A stretch of 64,000 bases of DNA from Shewanella sp. SNU WT4 (GCF_006494715.1 NZ_CP041151.1:4002223-4066222), one strand, 5' to 3'. Numbered from the stretch's first letter, positions 26,029 through 39,418 are shown. Notes: generated by a model not told the origin, from the letters alone. Numbers and translations are program-made.

Positions 26029-27360
26029 ATGTCTGAAATGACTCCACGTGAGATAGTACACGAGTTAGATGCTCACATTATTGGTCAGCACAAGGCCAAA
26101 CGCTCTGTTGCCATTGCCCTGCGTAATCGCTGGCGCCGCATGCAGTTAGACGCCAATCTGCGTCAAGAAGTCACCCCTAAAAATATTCTAATGATTGGCC
26201 CAACCGGTGTTGGTAAAACAGAAATTGCCCGCCGCTTAGCCAAACTTGCCAAAGCGCCATTTATTAAGGTTGAAGCCACTAAATTCACCGAAGTGGGTTA
26301 TGTGGGTAAAGAAGTGGAACAAATTATCCGCGATCTTACCGATTCCGCAGTTAAGATGACCCGCGAACAACAAATGGTTAAGTGCCGCACGCGCGCTGAA
26401 GAAGCCGCCGAAGAGCGTATTCTTGATGCCTTATTGCCTAGACCAAAAGATGACTGGGACAATGACAGCAAGAGCGATACTCAGTCTCATACTCGCCAGA
26501 TTTTCCGTAAGAAATTACGTGAAGGTGAGCTTAACGATAAAGAAATTGAACTGGATTTAGCTCAGCCACAAGCCGGTGTAAACATCATGTCGCCACCTGG
26601 CATGGAAGAAATGACTAACCAGTTACAAAGCCTGTTTCAGAACATGGGTAATGCGCCGACTAAACGCCGTAAGCTAAAAATCAAAGATGCCTTCAAGCAA
26701 TTGATTGAAGAAGAAGCGGCTAAGTTGGTGAACCAAGAAGACTTAAAAGAGCAAGCGATTGAATTAGTTGAGCAGCACGGCATAGTCTTCTTAGATGAAA
26801 TCGATAAGATTTGTAAGCGCGGTGAAAGCTCAGGCCCTGATGTGTCTCGTGAAGGCGTGCAGCGCGATTTACTGCCATTAGTGGAAGGCTGTACAGTAAC
26901 CACTAAGCACGGCATGGTAAAGACTGACCATATTCTGTTTATTGCTTCTGGCGCATTCCAAATGGCTAAGCCATCGGATTTAATTCCAGAACTGCAAGGT
27001 CGTCTGCCAATTCGCGTTGAGCTTGATGCGTTAAGTGCTGAAGATTTTGAGCGTATTTTGACTGAGCCACATGCCTCACTCACCACTCAGTATATTGCGC
27101 TGATGGCCACCGAAGGCGTGCACATTGAATTTGCAGAGTCTGCCATTAAACGCATTGCGCGCGCAGCATGGCAAGTGAACGAGCGCACCGAGAATATTGG
27201 TGCTCGACGTCTGCATACTGTGATGGAAAAGCTGATTGAAGATATCTCTTATGATGCTTCTGAACAATCTGGCAGCCGCATAGTTATTGATGCTGAATAT
27301 GTTGATGCTCATTTAGATGCGCTAGTAGAAGATGAAGATTTAAGCCGCTTCATCCTCTAA
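26029..27360 (+). CDS. hslU: HslU, ATPase subunit of the HslUV protease
   Basis: 443 residues. Begins [17 protein letters not shown], Walker [10 protein letters not shown] at about 61-69, the inserted I-domain (about 110-240), Walker B VFLDEIDK, sensor and C-terminal DLSRFIL whose last residues dock into HslV. Hexameric AAA+ unfoldase. Start is 24 bases after hslV, same operon, same heat-shock control. Confidence 0.97.
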   Translation: MSEMTPREIVHELDAHIIGQHKAKRSVAIALRNRWRRMQLDANLRQEVTPKNILMIGPTGVGKTEIARRLAKLAKAPFIKVEATKFTEVGYVGKEVEQIIRDLTDSAVKMTREQQMVKCRTRAEEAAEERILDALLPRPKDDWDNDSKSDTQSHTRQIFRKKLREGELNDKEIELDLAQPQAGVNIMSPPGMEEMTNQLQSLFQNMGNAPTKRRKLKIKDAFKQLIEEEAAKLVNQEDLKEQAIELVEQHGIVFLDEIDKICKRGESSGPDVSREGVQRDLLPLVEGCTVTTKHGMVKTDHILFIASGAFQMAKPSDLIPELQGRLPIRVELDALSAEDFERILTEPHASLTTQYIALMATEGVHIEFAESAIKRIARAAWQVNERTENIGARRLHTVMEKLIEDISYDASEQSGSRIVIDAEYVDAHLDALVEDEDLSRFIL

Positions 27361-27373
27361 TACTGCTCTGATG

Positions 27374-27418
27374 CGCCGCGCCCTTAAGTATTTGACACTT
27401 GAGAGCGCGGCGTTTTGT
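27374..27418 (+). terminator. Intrinsic terminator of hslVU
   Basis: Outer stem CGCCGCGC (27374-27381)/GCGCGGCG (27405-27412) with an inner imperfect pairing CTTAAGT/ACTTGAG and a TTTTGTT tail. Begins 14 bases after the hslU stop codon. Confidence 0.88.
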
Positions 27419-27636
27419 TAATGCCGACCTAAGCCGTTACCCACCACATCCAAATTCAATCGTTAATCTATCTTAAATAAAGCCACTATAGACCTAGAAA
27501 TGCCAGCAACTTGCACTGTCACACAGCGAGTTATACTATGGCGCTCCTATTTTCAACCAATGCAAAGTTCTCAAGATAAGAGCAATGAGCACGCCTCATT
27601 CGTAGCCACTTGAGTTCAGGCTGATGGATATTGTTT

Positions 27637-28020
27637 ATGACAACCCCACTTGTGACCTCGTTAAAATTAAAAAGAAAGTCTCGCATTCTTGAAGTAGGTT
27701 TTAGCGATGGCAGCTTGCATCAAATGACCTGTGAATTCTTGCGAGTACACTCACCGTCTGCCGAAGTGCACGGCCATGGCACCCCTGTGTTAGTCACGCA
27801 CAAGAAAAACGTCAATATCAGTGCCATTGAACCCGTTGGCAATTATGCCGTTAAGTTAGTGTTTGATGATGGCCACGATACAGGGTTGTTTTCATGGCAA
27901 GTGCTGTTTGACTTAGCCACTCATCAAACTGAGTTATGGCCGCAATATTTAGCCCGTTTACGCGCAGCCAAAGGCTCGCGCGAACCGCTAATTGCTATGA
28001 ATATTAAGTATTCTGATTAA
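27637..28020 (+). CDS. DUF971 (GBBH-like N-terminal) protein
   Basis: 127 residues from the ATG at 27637; a TTG two codons upstream is possible. The sequence matches the small stand-alone DUF971 family, which resembles the N-terminal domain of gamma-butyrobetaine hydroxylase: LEVGFSDGSLHQMTCEFLR, then NISAIEPVGNYAVKLVFDDGHDTGLFSW, WP and YL. Function of the free domain is unknown; in some bacteria it is linked to iron-sulfur or metal handling. Commonly found near hslU in Shewanella relatives, as here. Monocistronic. Confidence 0.75.
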   Translation: MTTPLVTSLKLKRKSRILEVGFSDGSLHQMTCEFLRVHSPSAEVHGHGTPVLVTHKKNVNISAIEPVGNYAVKLVFDDGHDTGLFSWQVLFDLATHQTELWPQYLARLRAAKGSREPLIAMNIKYSD

Positions 28021-28071
28021 TGAGAGTTAGCCGCTATGGTTGCTCTACACTGCATCTGCAATTTTTGCAGC

Positions 28072-28115
28072 GTTAAAGCTTGGTGTGTTAAAGCTTGGGG
28101 GTTAAACCTTGCGGC
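28072..28115. repeat. Imperfect tandem 15-base repeat
   Basis: GTTAAAGCTTGG occurs at 28072-28083 and 28087-28098, followed by the related GTTAAACCTTGCGG from 28101 and a remnant GTTACAGG. Three to four degenerate units lie between the converging DUF971 and YgjV-like genes. No function evident. Confidence 0.6.
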
Positions 28116-28147
28116 GTTACAGGCTAGCGCATTGACCTTAGATAGAC

Positions 28148-28405
28148 TCAAAGCGGGTTGTTTCGTTCACTTGACGCCTGCTTTTGGCGGTTGATTTTAA
28201 TTAAATGATAAATATTTATTCCAGCCACAAAAGCATTCATCACAGCCACAGGCCAAGCTAAAATCAGCACGCCATAAACGGTAAAAGCCACACAGCCGAC
28301 AAAGTTTAGCCAGCGCAGCCAGATGATGTCTTTCATCATTAATGAAATGGCCACCATCACCGAGGCAAAATAGCCAAGAATTTCAACCCACAGGTTATGT
28401 TCCAT
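28148..28405 (-). CDS. Small inner-membrane protein, YgjV/CBU_0592-like
   Basis: 85 residues from the ATG at 28405, chosen for a GAGGG ribosome-binding site 6 bases upstream; a GTG at 28420 is an alternative. Three hydrophobic segments (about 5-22, 30-45, 48-66) with the pattern ILGYFASVMVAISLMMKDIIWLRWLN split around a basic turn, then NAFVAGINIYHLIK. This resembles small three-helix proteins of the YgjV or PQ-loop-related type. Function unknown. Convergent with the DUF971 gene and divergent from rraA. Confidence 0.6.
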   Translation of the reverse strand: MEHNLWVEILGYFASVMVAISLMMKDIIWLRWLNFVGCVAFTVYGVLILAWPVAVMNAFVAGINIYHLIKINRQKQASSERNNPL

Positions 28406-28614
28406 CGCGCCCTCAGTCACTCAATGTTGGCAATCTTAATTATCATTAAAGATTGGCATCATTTAGCTCGACTCGCCAAACTATCACCCGAGCTAATTTC
28501 ACCCTTATCTAATCCAAGCCATTGCGTGATTGATAACGCTTTTCTTTTCAATAAAGCCTTATATACTGGCTCAAGACTCTTGATTATTCTGCCTAACCGG
28601 CAAGGGGAATTTAT

Positions 28615-29100
28615 ATGGAATACAACACTTCAGAACTGTGTGACATGTTCATTGATGTGGTTGATGTGGTCGAACCTATGTTCAGCAATTATGGTGGCTG
28701 CAGCTCCTTTGGCGGGGCCATTAGCACCATAAAATGCTATGAAGATAATGGCTTGATTACTGAGGTTCTCTCTGAAGATGGTCAAGGTAAGGTGTTATTA
28801 GTCGATGGCGGTGGTTCACTGCGCCGCGCACTCGTGGATGCCAGCATAGCCCAGTTAGCCGTTAATAATAATTGGGAAGGCATACTTGTGTATGGTTCAG
28901 TGCGCGATGTCGATGCTTTAGAAGAATTAGACATTGGTATTCAAGCGGTTGCCTCGATTCCTGTCGGCGCCGATGCCAATGGCGTGGGTGAAGTCGATGT
29001 ACCGGTCAATTTCGGTGGTGTGACCTTCTTGCCTGGCGATCACCTTTATGCTGACAATACCGGCGTAATTTTATCGCCAGAACCGCTCGATCTTGAATAA
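28615..29100 (+). CDS. rraA: Regulator of ribonuclease activity RraA
   Basis: 161 residues, the family's normal length. [23 protein letters not shown] start, the GGAISTIKC segment and [21 protein letters not shown] core (here [16 protein letters not shown]) are typical. RraA is a trimeric protein that binds RNase E and inhibits its processing activity. Its place after hslVU matches gammaproteobacterial synteny (menA lies between them in E. coli but not here). A strong terminator follows. Confidence 0.93.
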   Translation: MEYNTSELCDMFIDVVDVVEPMFSNYGGCSSFGGAISTIKCYEDNGLITEVLSEDGQGKVLLVDGGGSLRRALVDASIAQLAVNNNWEGILVYGSVRDVDALEELDIGIQAVASIPVGADANGVGEVDVPVNFGGVTFLPGDHLYADNTGVILSPEPLDLE

Positions 29101-29234
29101 ACCAATGAGCGATATCCACTAGCGCTATCTACTTGCTTCAGCTACAAGCGTTAGCTTCAAGCAATAGATATGAGCAATCGATATTAGCGCTAGAGTCTAT
29201 ACGCCTACTCGCACAGTTAACTCGGTGACATCAT

Positions 29235-29268
29235 CAGGGAGCATTTGCTCCCTGTTATTTTTTTTATC
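29235..29268 (+). terminator. Intrinsic terminator of rraA
   Basis: Stem CAGGGAGC (29235-29242)/GCTCCCTG (29247-29254), loop ATTT, then a run of T residues (29258-29266). It lies about 135 bases after the rraA stop codon. Confidence 0.88.
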
Positions 29269-29315
29269 CGCGCTAAGGGCTATGATGAGCCATCTCATCA
29301 TGACACGGATAGCCC

Positions 29316-30338
29316 ATGATTCATTTAGCTCACATAAGCCCAAACCACATCAGCGAGATAGTCAGTCAGCGCCCGCTAGAAACCCATATTGGCGAGCAAT
29401 GTCAGTGGTTAACCGAGTTAAATCCAGCTGCGTTAAGCCAAGCTAAGCAGCAAGGCGCTCGCTTTGCACTGTTAGGTATTAACGAAGACATAGGCCCGCG
29501 GGCAAATCTTGGCCGCGGCGGCAGTGGCCCTGGGTTTTTAGCCTGTCTAAAACAACTACTCAATTGGCAAGCTAATGATTTTTTTCAAGCAGAGCAATTG
29601 CTGATAGTGGGTGAAATCAACTTGTCTATACCAGTTGGCAGCGCTGAGGGTTTACGCCGGCAACTACCACTACTTGATGAGACTGTGAGTCACGTGACTC
29701 AGCAATTACTGCGCGCGGGGCTTGAGCCTATTATCATCGGCGGCGGCCATAACAATGCTTTTGGATTGATAGATGCACTCTATCAAGTCACATCCCTTCC
29801 CGTCACCGCCGTTAATCTTGACCCTCACAGTGATTTCAGACCAACTGAAGGGCGCCACAGTGGTAACGGCTTTAGTTATGCTGCGCAAAGCGGCGCCTTA
29901 GGCCAATATCAAATACTTGGACTACATGAACACAAAAACAGCCACGCGAGCTTGCAGCAATTAGCCCAGTTTAATGGCCGCTTTCATAGCTATCAGGCTA
30001 TTTGGCAGCGCCGCCAACTGAGCCTAACGGATGCTATTGCCGACATCATCGAGCATTTACACCAAGGCGCGCCATTAGCTTTAGAGCTGGATGTTGATGC
30101 GATTAATGACATGCCATCAAGCGCCATGACCTGCGCTGGCGTGCCTTTGGCGGATGCTTGTTATTATCTATACCGTTTTGGCCGCGAATGTCAGCCGCGC
30201 TATTGCCACTTAGCTGAGGCCGCGCCAAGTTGTCACCCCGCAGGATTTGAGGCTGGTATGCGCCATAGCGGCCAAGCGCTGGCAGAACTGGTGATGAGTT
30301 ATATTCAGGGGCGGTTAAGTCACTTATTACCGCGCTAA
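29316..30338 (+). CDS. Ureohydrolase (arginase/agmatinase/formimidoylglutamase family)
   Basis: 340 residues. All binuclear manganese ligands are visible: His in GGGHNNAFG (about 142-150), the Asp-x-His-x-Asp motif in NLDPHSDFRP (about 168-177) and Asp-x-Asp in ELDVDAIND (about 260-268). The glycine-rich GINEDIGPRANLGRGG segment fits the formimidoylglutamase branch, but no hut genes lie nearby, so the substrate is not proven; hydrolysis of a guanidino or formimino group is all that can be inferred. Monocistronic between rraA and ubiE. Confidence 0.75.
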   Translation: MIHLAHISPNHISEIVSQRPLETHIGEQCQWLTELNPAALSQAKQQGARFALLGINEDIGPRANLGRGGSGPGFLACLKQLLNWQANDFFQAEQLLIVGEINLSIPVGSAEGLRRQLPLLDETVSHVTQQLLRAGLEPIIIGGGHNNAFGLIDALYQVTSLPVTAVNLDPHSDFRPTEGRHSGNGFSYAAQSGALGQYQILGLHEHKNSHASLQQLAQFNGRFHSYQAIWQRRQLSLTDAIADIIEHLHQGAPLALELDVDAINDMPSSAMTCAGVPLADACYYLYRFGRECQPRYCHLAEAAPSCHPAGFEAGMRHSGQALAELVMSYIQGRLSHLLPR

Positions 30339-30541
30339 TTTAATGACTAATTTAGCGACTACAAGCATTTAGCCTAGGGGATAGGTTCACCCCGCCGCCG
30401 CTTTATGGTCTAATGCCCAATCTAAAGGTCAAGTACCGGAATCAAGGACTGGATCACAGAGTGTTGGTTTAAGGATTTTGCCCGTGCTGGCTTTATCTTA
30501 CACTCCCCCCATTACTTCTGAAGCGAATAGGATACATTGCC

Positions 30542-31297
30542 ATGTCTGAGGACAAGCCAAATAGCACTCATTTTGGTTATAAAACCGTTGATGCCGATAA
30601 GAAAGCCGAGTTAGTTGCTGGGGTTTTCCACTCGGTTGCAGCTAAATACGACATCATGAACGATGTTATGTCCTTTGGGATCCATCGCTTGTGGAAGCGT
30701 TTCACCATTCAAACTGCGGGCGCTCGCCCTGGCATGAAGGTGTTAGATTTGGCCGGTGGTACTGGTGATTTAACCGCTAAGTTTTCTAAGTTAGTCGGTG
30801 ACAAAGGCCAAGTGGTGTTAGCTGACATCAATGATTCCATGCTAAAAGTGGGCCGCAGTAAACTGCGCGACCGCGGTATTATCGGCAATGTTAGCTATGT
30901 GCAAGCCAATGCTGAAGCGCTGCCATTTCCTGATAATCATTTTGATATCATCACCATCGCCTTTGGTCTGCGTAACGTCACTGATAAAGATGCGGCGCTG
31001 CGCTCTATGCAGCGTGTCTTAAAGCCAGGCGGTAAATTACTGGTGTTAGAATTTTCAACGCCGCAGCATGAAATCATGCGCAAAGTGTATGATGTTTATA
31101 GCTTTAAAGTGCTGCCTAAGATGGGTGACTTCATCACTAAAGATGCTGGCAGCTATGAGTATCTGGCTGAATCGATTCGCATGCACCCAGATCAAGAAAC
31201 CTTAAAAGCTATGATGCAAAATGCAGGTTTTGAGCAAGTGGAATACACCAACATGACCGACGGTGTTGTGGCATTACATAAAGGATTCAAATTCTAA
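30542..31297 (+). CDS. ubiE: Ubiquinone/menaquinone methyltransferase UbiE
   Basis: 251 residues. SAM-dependent C-methyltransferase for both quinones. Family start [21 protein letters not shown] region, motif [13 protein letters not shown] at about 68-79, [24 protein letters not shown] and the C-terminal [11 protein letters not shown] all match. First gene of ubiE-ubiJ-ubiB followed by tatABC, the same order as in E. coli. Cytoplasmic, in the Ubi complex. Confidence 0.97.
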   Translation: MSEDKPNSTHFGYKTVDADKKAELVAGVFHSVAAKYDIMNDVMSFGIHRLWKRFTIQTAGARPGMKVLDLAGGTGDLTAKFSKLVGDKGQVVLADINDSMLKVGRSKLRDRGIIGNVSYVQANAEALPFPDNHFDIITIAFGLRNVTDKDAALRSMQRVLKPGGKLLVLEFSTPQHEIMRKVYDVYSFKVLPKMGDFITKDAGSYEYLAESIRMHPDQETLKAMMQNAGFEQVEYTNMTDGVVALHKGFKF

Positions 31298-31298
31298 C

Positions 31299-31913
31299 AT
31301 GTTGATTGAATGGCCTATGTTAGTGAGCGGCTTGGTAGAAACCGGCCTAGAGCGCTTACAAAAGCAAGCCCCCCATGAATATCGCAGCAGTCAGCTTATT
31401 GGCAAGGTGATCGTCATTGAGCTTGCCCAGTTGCCATTCCCATTATGTTTGATTTGTCACGATAGCATAGCAGTGCTGAGCGACTATAAAGCTCAGCACG
31501 ATGTGCGTTTACGCACAGATATCGCCACTTTAATCGCCCTCACTCGCGGCGAGAGCGTCACAGACTTAATCAAGCAAGATAAGTTAGTGCTTGAAGGCGA
31601 TATTCAGGTATTGCAGGCATTAAGCCGCTATCTACAAATGAACCCACCTGATTTAGCCGAGCCATTATCGCAGTTAATTGGCGATGTCCCCGTGCATCAT
31701 CTTGAGCAAGCGGGTCGCTCGGCTATCGAGTTTTCTCAATACTTATGGCAAGCCAGCTGGCAACACATGGGTGAATTAGCGACCGAAGAATATCGAATCG
31801 CTCCGCATCGCATTGAATTTATTCACAGATGCGATGAAATTGAACAACTCGAACGCGACACTCAAGCGTTACAACAAAGAATAAGCCAGTTGATTGCTAA
31901 GGTAAGCTCATGA
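31299..31913 (+). CDS. ubiJ: Ubiquinone biosynthesis accessory factor UbiJ
   Basis: 204 residues from the ATG at 31299, one base after the ubiE stop codon. N-terminal SCP2-type lipid-binding domain (about 10-115) and a C-terminal coiled coil ([18 protein letters not shown]). With UbiK it forms a lipid-binding scaffold that presents hydrophobic intermediates to the Ubi complex. Overlaps ubiB by four bases (ATGA). Confidence 0.9.
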   Translation: MLIEWPMLVSGLVETGLERLQKQAPHEYRSSQLIGKVIVIELAQLPFPLCLICHDSIAVLSDYKAQHDVRLRTDIATLIALTRGESVTDLIKQDKLVLEGDIQVLQALSRYLQMNPPDLAEPLSQLIGDVPVHHLEQAGRSAIEFSQYLWQASWQHMGELATEEYRIAPHRIEFIHRCDEIEQLERDTQALQQRISQLIAKVSS

Positions 31914-33559
31914 CTCTCGCTAGTATTCGCCGTGGCTACCATGTGCTGCGCACCTTATTACGTTTTGGGCTAGATAAAGCCATTCCTGCCAAGCAGCGCC
32001 CTAAATCATTAACCTTAATTAAATGCGCCTTATTTTGGGTTCGCGATCAGCATCCTAATATGCACCATGCTGAACGGCTGAAATTGGCCATGCAAGAACT
32101 TGGGCCCGTGTATATTAAATTGGGGCAAATGTTATCTACACGCCGCGATTTACTCGATGATGAATGGGCTGAGCAACTGGCCATGCTGCAAGATAGAGTG
32201 CCGCCATTTGCCGCAGAACTTGCTCGCGCTGCCATTGAAGCTGAGCTGCAAGCGCCGCTTGCTAGCTTGTTTGATGATTTTGACGATACCCCGCTAGCAT
32301 CAGCTTCCATTAGCCAAGTGCATACCGCGACGTTAAAATCCACCGGCGAAGCCGTGGTGCTTAAAGTCCTGCGTCCTAATGTTGAGCAGCAAATTTTAGC
32401 CGACCTAGAGCTCATGGAGCAAAGCGCTAAAGTGCTTAATTGGTTGCTCGGTGATGATAACCGTTTACGCCCGATTGAAGTGGTGGCCGATTATCGCACT
32501 ACCATTTTAGGTGAGCTCAATTTAAAGCTTGAAGCCCACAATGCTGTGCGCCTGCGCAATAACTTCATTGACTCTAACGCCTTATACATTCCTTATGTCT
32601 ATGAAGATTTATGCTTCCCACGCCTTATGGTGATGGAGCGTATTTATGGCATTCCAGTGTCTGACATTGCCGCCTTAAAAGCCCAAGGCACTAACTTAAA
32701 ATTACTGGCTGAGCGCGGCGTTGAGCTGTTTTTCACACAAGTATTTCGTGATAATTTTTTCCATGCTGATATGCATCCTGGCAATATTTTTATCTCGCGG
32801 GAGCACCCAAACGACCCATTTTACATTGGCCTAGACTGTGGCATCATGGGCAGTTTGAACGATGAAGATAAGCGCTATTTAGCCGAAGTGTTACTGGCCT
32901 TTTTCAATCGTAATTATCACCGCATTGCCGAAGTCTATTTAGATTCAGGCTGGGTGACGAGTGACACTGACACTCAAGCGTTTGAGCAAGCAATTAAAGC
33001 GGTGTGCGAGCCGATGTTTAACAAGCCGCTGAATGAAATATCTTTCGGTCATGTCTTGTTAGAACTGTTTCGCACTGCGCGCCAATTTAAAATTGTGGTG
33101 CAACCGCAACTGGTGCTGATAGAAAAAACCTTGTTATATATTGAAGGCTTAGGGCGACAACTCTACCCACAGCTGGATTTATGGCAAACGGCAAAACCGT
33201 TTCTTGAGCAATGGATGACAGAGCAAGTTGGCCCTAAAGCCATGTTTAACAAGGTAAAGGCTAATCTGCCTTCTTGGTCAGACAAGATGCCTGAGTTACC
33301 AGAGCTGATTTATGACAACTTAACCATGGGTAAAAAGTTGTTAGGTAGCCAGCAGAAACTGCTCGACCGCTACATAAAACACCAAAGACAGTTACATAAA
33401 AGCAATTATCTGCTGATATCGAGCGCCAGTTTATTGATCTGTGGCACAATATTTTTCAATCAGCAGGTTACACTATGGCCGGCAATCGTCTGCCTCAGCA
33501 CAGCCGCAATATTATGGTTGTGGGGATGGCGATCTAGACCAAATAATCGCAAACTTTAG
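31910..33559 (+). CDS. ubiB: Ubiquinone biosynthesis atypical kinase UbiB
   Basis: 549 residues. ABC1/ADCK-type protein-kinase-like fold: KxGQ motif in [11 protein letters not shown] at about 64-74, Ala-rich loop [13 protein letters not shown], catalytic-type DMHPGNIF, and DCGIMG in the DFG position. Two membrane segments at the C-terminus (about 500-520 and 522-540). ATPase needed to extract or deliver quinone intermediates to the Ubi complex. Confidence 0.95.
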   Translation: MTLASIRRGYHVLRTLLRFGLDKAIPAKQRPKSLTLIKCALFWVRDQHPNMHHAERLKLAMQELGPVYIKLGQMLSTRRDLLDDEWAEQLAMLQDRVPPFAAELARAAIEAELQAPLASLFDDFDDTPLASASISQVHTATLKSTGEAVVLKVLRPNVEQQILADLELMEQSAKVLNWLLGDDNRLRPIEVVADYRTTILGELNLKLEAHNAVRLRNNFIDSNALYIPYVYEDLCFPRLMVMERIYGIPVSDIAALKAQGTNLKLLAERGVELFFTQVFRDNFFHADMHPGNIFISREHPNDPFYIGLDCGIMGSLNDEDKRYLAEVLLAFFNRNYHRIAEVYLDSGWVTSDTDTQAFEQAIKAVCEPMFNKPLNEISFGHVLLELFRTARQFKIVVQPQLVLIEKTLLYIEGLGRQLYPQLDLWQTAKPFLEQWMTEQVGPKAMFNKVKANLPSWSDKMPELPELIYDNLTMGKKLLGSQQKLLDRYIKHQRQLHKSNYLLISSASLLICGTIFFNQQVTLWPAIVCLSTAAILWLWGWRSRPNNRKL

Positions 33560-33622
33560 CTAGCACTAAATAACGACAGGTTCATAATAGAACCAAGTAT
33601 ATTCTTGAGAGGAAACCTACAC

Positions 33623-33883
33623 ATGGGTGGCATTAGCATTTGGCAACTTTTGATTATCGCACTGATCGTAGTGCTGTTATTCGGTACTAAGAAACTGCGC
33701 TCATTGGGCGGTGACTTAGGCGGCGCAGTAAAAGGCTTTAAAAACGCCATGTCTAGCGAAGAAGACAAGAAAGCTATCGAAGAGCAAACTGCTGCCACAC
33801 AGGCGTCAGCTCAACCTACTCAAACCGCTCAATCAAGTGCGCCGGCCGCTGACAAGAAGCCAGACACTGAAAAGCAGGCGTAA
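33623..33883 (+). CDS. tatA: Twin-arginine translocase subunit TatA
   Basis: 86 residues from the ATG at 33623 (GAGAGGAAA ribosome-binding site); the open frame reaches six codons further up. One membrane helix at residues 6-22 preceded by MGGISIWQ, the hinge [14 protein letters not shown] and an amphipathic helix to about 45, then a charged Ala/Gln-rich tail. Oligomerises to form the export pore for folded proteins in the inner membrane. Confidence 0.96.
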   Translation: MGGISIWQLLIIALIVVLLFGTKKLRSLGGDLGGAVKGFKNAMSSEEDKKAIEEQTAATQASAQPTQTAQSSAPAADKKPDTEKQA

Positions 33884-33889
33884 AATCCT

Positions 33890-34306
33890 ATGTTTGACGG
33901 TATCGGCTTTATGGAGCTGCTACTCATAGGCATCATAGGCCTAGTTGTACTAGGCCCTGAGCGCTTACCGGTAGCCGTTCGCACCATTTCAGGTTGGATC
34001 CGTGCGATGAAACGCATGGCCAACTCAGTCAAAGATGAGCTGGAGCATGAACTCAAAATTGAGCAATTGCATTCAGACCTAAAGAAAGCTGAAGATAAGG
34101 GATTATCCAATTTGTCGCCTGAGTTGCAAGAATCTATTGAGCAACTTAAGCAAGCGGCGCAGTCAGTTAACCGTCCTTATCAGGTGGAAGACGTTAAGAC
34201 TCCAACCCCTGCTGACAGCGTTCAACCTAAGGTTGAACCTAGCGTGGCAGACACGGTTGCGCCGAGCACAAATAATAATGACTCATCTCCAAAAGCTAAC
34301 GGATAA
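33890..34306 (+). CDS. tatB: Twin-arginine translocase subunit TatB
   Basis: 138 residues. [22 protein letters not shown] with the conserved Glu at position 9, the LGPERLP hinge and amphipathic helix, then a long charged tail rich in Lys/Glu and Pro/Val. Pairs with TatC in the receptor for twin-arginine signal peptides. Six bases after tatA, same operon. Confidence 0.95.
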   Translation: MFDGIGFMELLLIGIIGLVVLGPERLPVAVRTISGWIRAMKRMANSVKDELEHELKIEQLHSDLKKAEDKGLSNLSPELQESIEQLKQAAQSVNRPYQVEDVKTPTPADSVQPKVEPSVADTVAPSTNNNDSSPKANG

Positions 34307-34309
34307 TTG

Positions 34310-35065
34310 ATGTCGCAACAACAACCTTTAATTAGCCACTTGTTAGAGCTAAGAACCAAGCTGTTGCACGCCGTCGGCAGTGTATTGCTGGTATTTGTGT
34401 GCCTAGTGTATTGGGCGCAAGATATTTACCACTATATGGCAACCCCTCTGCTACAAGTCTTGCCAGAAACCGGCAGTATGATTGCAACCGATGTGGCAGC
34501 GCCTTTCTTTGCACCTTTCAAGCTGACTTTAGTCCTGTCATTTTTTGTTGCCGTGCCATACGTGCTGTACCAAATTTGGTCTTTTGTGGCGCCTGGGCTC
34601 TATAAGCATGAAAAGCGTTTAGTCATCCCCTTATTAGTCAGCAGTACCTTGCTGTTCTATTTAGGGATAGCGTTTGCTTACTATGTAGTTTTCCCTGTAG
34701 TGTTTGGTTTCTTCACCAGCGTGGCACCAGAAGGCGTTAATATCGCCACCGATATTAATAGCTACCTCAGTTTTGTATTGAAGCTGTTCTTTGCCTTTGG
34801 CCTCGCCTTTGAAATCCCAGTGGCAGTTATCTTGCTATGCTGGGCGGGCGTAACCACGGTTGCGGATCTAAAAGCTAAGCGTCCTTACATAGTGGTTGGC
34901 GCCTTTGTGGTCGGCATGATACTAACGCCGCCAGATATCATCTCGCAAACCATGCTAGCAATTCCTATGCTGATTTTGTTTGAAGCTGGATTATTAGCAG
35001 CGCGTTTTTATAGCAAAAACGATGATGAAGATGACACTGACAAGCCAGAAAGCACAGATAAGTAA
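34310..35065 (+). CDS. tatC: Twin-arginine translocase subunit TatC
   Basis: 251 residues from the ATG at 34310. Six membrane helices; family motifs at the N-terminus ([17 protein letters not shown], the Glu-containing signal-binding region), [22 protein letters not shown] split near residue 75, and [20 protein letters not shown]. It is the core receptor of the Tat translocase. Tandem terminators follow. Confidence 0.96.
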   Translation: MSQQQPLISHLLELRTKLLHAVGSVLLVFVCLVYWAQDIYHYMATPLLQVLPETGSMIATDVAAPFFAPFKLTLVLSFFVAVPYVLYQIWSFVAPGLYKHEKRLVIPLLVSSTLLFYLGIAFAYYVVFPVVFGFFTSVAPEGVNIATDINSYLSFVLKLFFAFGLAFEIPVAVILLCWAGVTTVADLKAKRPYIVVGAFVVGMILTPPDIISQTMLAIPMLILFEAGLLAARFYSKNDDEDDTDKPESTDK

Positions 35066-35072
35066 CTAATAC

Positions 35073-35097
35073 CAATAGACTGTTAGTCTATTGTTTT
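35073..35097 (+). terminator. First of two tandem terminators after tatC
   Basis: Stem CAATAGACT (35073-35081)/AGTCTATTG (35085-35093), loop GTT, then TTTT. Eight bases after the tatC stop codon. Confidence 0.8.
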
Positions 35098-35135
35098 CGC
35101 AGCATTCATCCTTGGTGAATGCTGCGTTTTGTTTT
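35098..35135 (+). terminator. Second tandem terminator after tatC
   Basis: Stem CGCAGCATTCA (35098-35108)/TGAATGCTGCG (35116-35126) followed by TTTTGTTTT. Together with the preceding hairpin it closes the ubiE-tatC region firmly before the downstream secreted-protein gene. Confidence 0.88.
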
Positions 35136-35174
35136 AATCTGCCATGCAGCTGAATCACATAACAAGGACGTACC

Positions 35175-35690
35175 ATGAAGACACCCACGCTCACCACTCT
35201 AGCTATTCTCTTTATCGCGACCCCAGCCGCTGCCAATATCCATCAGCAGTTAAGTCAATGCAGCAGCATTAGCGACAAGCTTGAGCGACTGATTTGTTTT
35301 GATGAATTAGCCGCCAATGTCGACCCCGCATTAGCCTTAGCGCCAGCGGCTAAAGCGAGCGCAGCAGATACTGCAACTCAGGCCACATCTCAAGTAACAA
35401 GTCAGGCAGCAACCGCCAATGCCGACACCAGTGCTGATTTTGGTAAAACTAAAAAAAGCGCGAGCGATGAGCTTCAAAAAGTGTATTTAACTGTGGCAAA
35501 AGTCGATAGTGATGCCCGCGGCGATCTTGTTGTCACCTTTACCAACGGCCAAGCATGGCGACAAGTGGACGGTCGCCGCTATAAAGTAAGCGTTGGCCAA
35601 GAGGTTTATATTGAGCGCGGCGCGCTCGGCTCTTTCCTGCTCGGACAAGATGATAGAAATGGCGCGGTGAGGGTTAAGCGAGTTGACTAA
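35175..35690 (+). CDS. Secreted protein of unknown function
   Basis: 171 residues with a signal peptide (residues 1-20, cleavage after PAAA or AAN). The mature start has a pattern LSQCSSISDKLERLICFDELA, with two Cys that may pair; this CxxI...RLxCFDxLA pattern recurs in several periplasmic proteins including VasI-type ones. Then an Ala/Thr/Gln-rich linker (about 55-95) and a C-terminal domain with NGQAWRQVDGRRYKVSVGQEV, a small beta-type fold. Overlaps tatD by eight bases, so the two are co-transcribed. Function not known. Confidence 0.75.
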   Translation: MKTPTLTTLAILFIATPAAANIHQQLSQCSSISDKLERLICFDELAANVDPALALAPAAKASAADTATQATSQVTSQAATANADTSADFGKTKKSASDELQKVYLTVAKVDSDARGDLVVTFTNGQAWRQVDGRRYKVSVGQEVYIERGALGSFLLGQDDRNGAVRVKRVD

Positions 35691-36483
35691 TGTGAAGCGT
35701 TACATAGATATTGCCGTCAATATTATTGGCAATTCCATGGAGACTCGCCTTGAGCAAGTGCTCGCGGATGCCGCCAGTGTGGGGGTTAGCCCCATCATCA
35801 ATATTGGTAGCTCATTAGCTGAGAGCCAAGCGAGCCTTGAGTTGTGTCAGCGTTTTCCAAAGCAGATGTGGACAACCGCAGGCACCCATCCACACCATGC
35901 CAGTCAATGGGATCAACACAGCCAGGAGCAATTGCGCCAGCTTTGCCAGCAACCCTGGGTAGTTGCAGTGGGGGAATGTGGCCTTGATTATAATCGCGAT
36001 TTTTCGCCGCGGCCGATGCAGCGCCAAGCCTTTAGCCAGCAGTTAGCGCTAGCCTGCGAATTAGGTTTACCGGTATTAATGCATGAACGTGATGCCCATG
36101 ACGACTTTTTGGCTATCCTCAAAGAATATCGCCCACAGCTTAGCAGAGCACTGTTGCATTGCTTTACTGGCACGCAGGCGCAGATGGAAGCCTATATAGA
36201 GCAAGACTTATACCTTGGCATTACTGGCTGGGTGTGCGATGAGCGCCGCGGCCAAGAGCTCGCGGAAGTAGTAAAACACATCCCAGCGGATCGCCTGCTT
36301 ATCGAAACCGATAGTCCATATTTGTTACCTCGTTCCATGCGTCCTAAGCCAAAATCTAGCCGCAACGAGCCTAAGTACCTCCCCGTTATAAGCGATAGTA
36401 TTGCAAGCTTAAGACAACAAGACTCACAAGAGTTTGCCGAGCAATGCTACCTTAATAGCCAACGATTTTTTAAGCTTGATTGA
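35683..36483 (+). CDS. tatD: TatD-family deoxyribonuclease
   Basis: 266 residues if it begins at TTG 35683; a GTG at 35692 in the same frame is an alternative and no ATG fits. Metal-dependent amidohydrolase-fold DNase: GTHPHHASQW, GECGLDYNRDF, HCFTGT, GITGWVCDERRG and ETDSPYLLPR all match TatD. Known role: 3'-5' exonuclease in DNA damage, not needed for Tat export. As in E. coli it follows tatC, separated here by one secreted-protein gene. Confidence 0.92.
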   Translation: MTNVKRYIDIAVNIIGNSMETRLEQVLADAASVGVSPIINIGSSLAESQASLELCQRFPKQMWTTAGTHPHHASQWDQHSQEQLRQLCQQPWVVAVGECGLDYNRDFSPRPMQRQAFSQQLALACELGLPVLMHERDAHDDFLAILKEYRPQLSRALLHCFTGTQAQMEAYIEQDLYLGITGWVCDERRGQELAEVVKHIPADRLLIETDSPYLLPRSMRPKPKSSRNEPKYLPVISDSIASLRQQDSQEFAEQCYLNSQRFFKLD

Positions 36484-36484
36484 T

Positions 36485-39374
<2,890 letters not shown>

Positions 39375-39392
39375 GTACTTATCATGCTTACC

Positions 39393-39418
39393 AAAAGGCT
39401 ACCGAGTGTAGCCTTTTT
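39393..39418 (+). terminator. Intrinsic terminator of hemB
   Basis: Stem AAAAGGCTAC (39393-39402)/GTAGCCTTTT (39408-39417), loop CGAGT, followed by T. Eighteen bases after the hemB stop codon. Confidence 0.88.
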
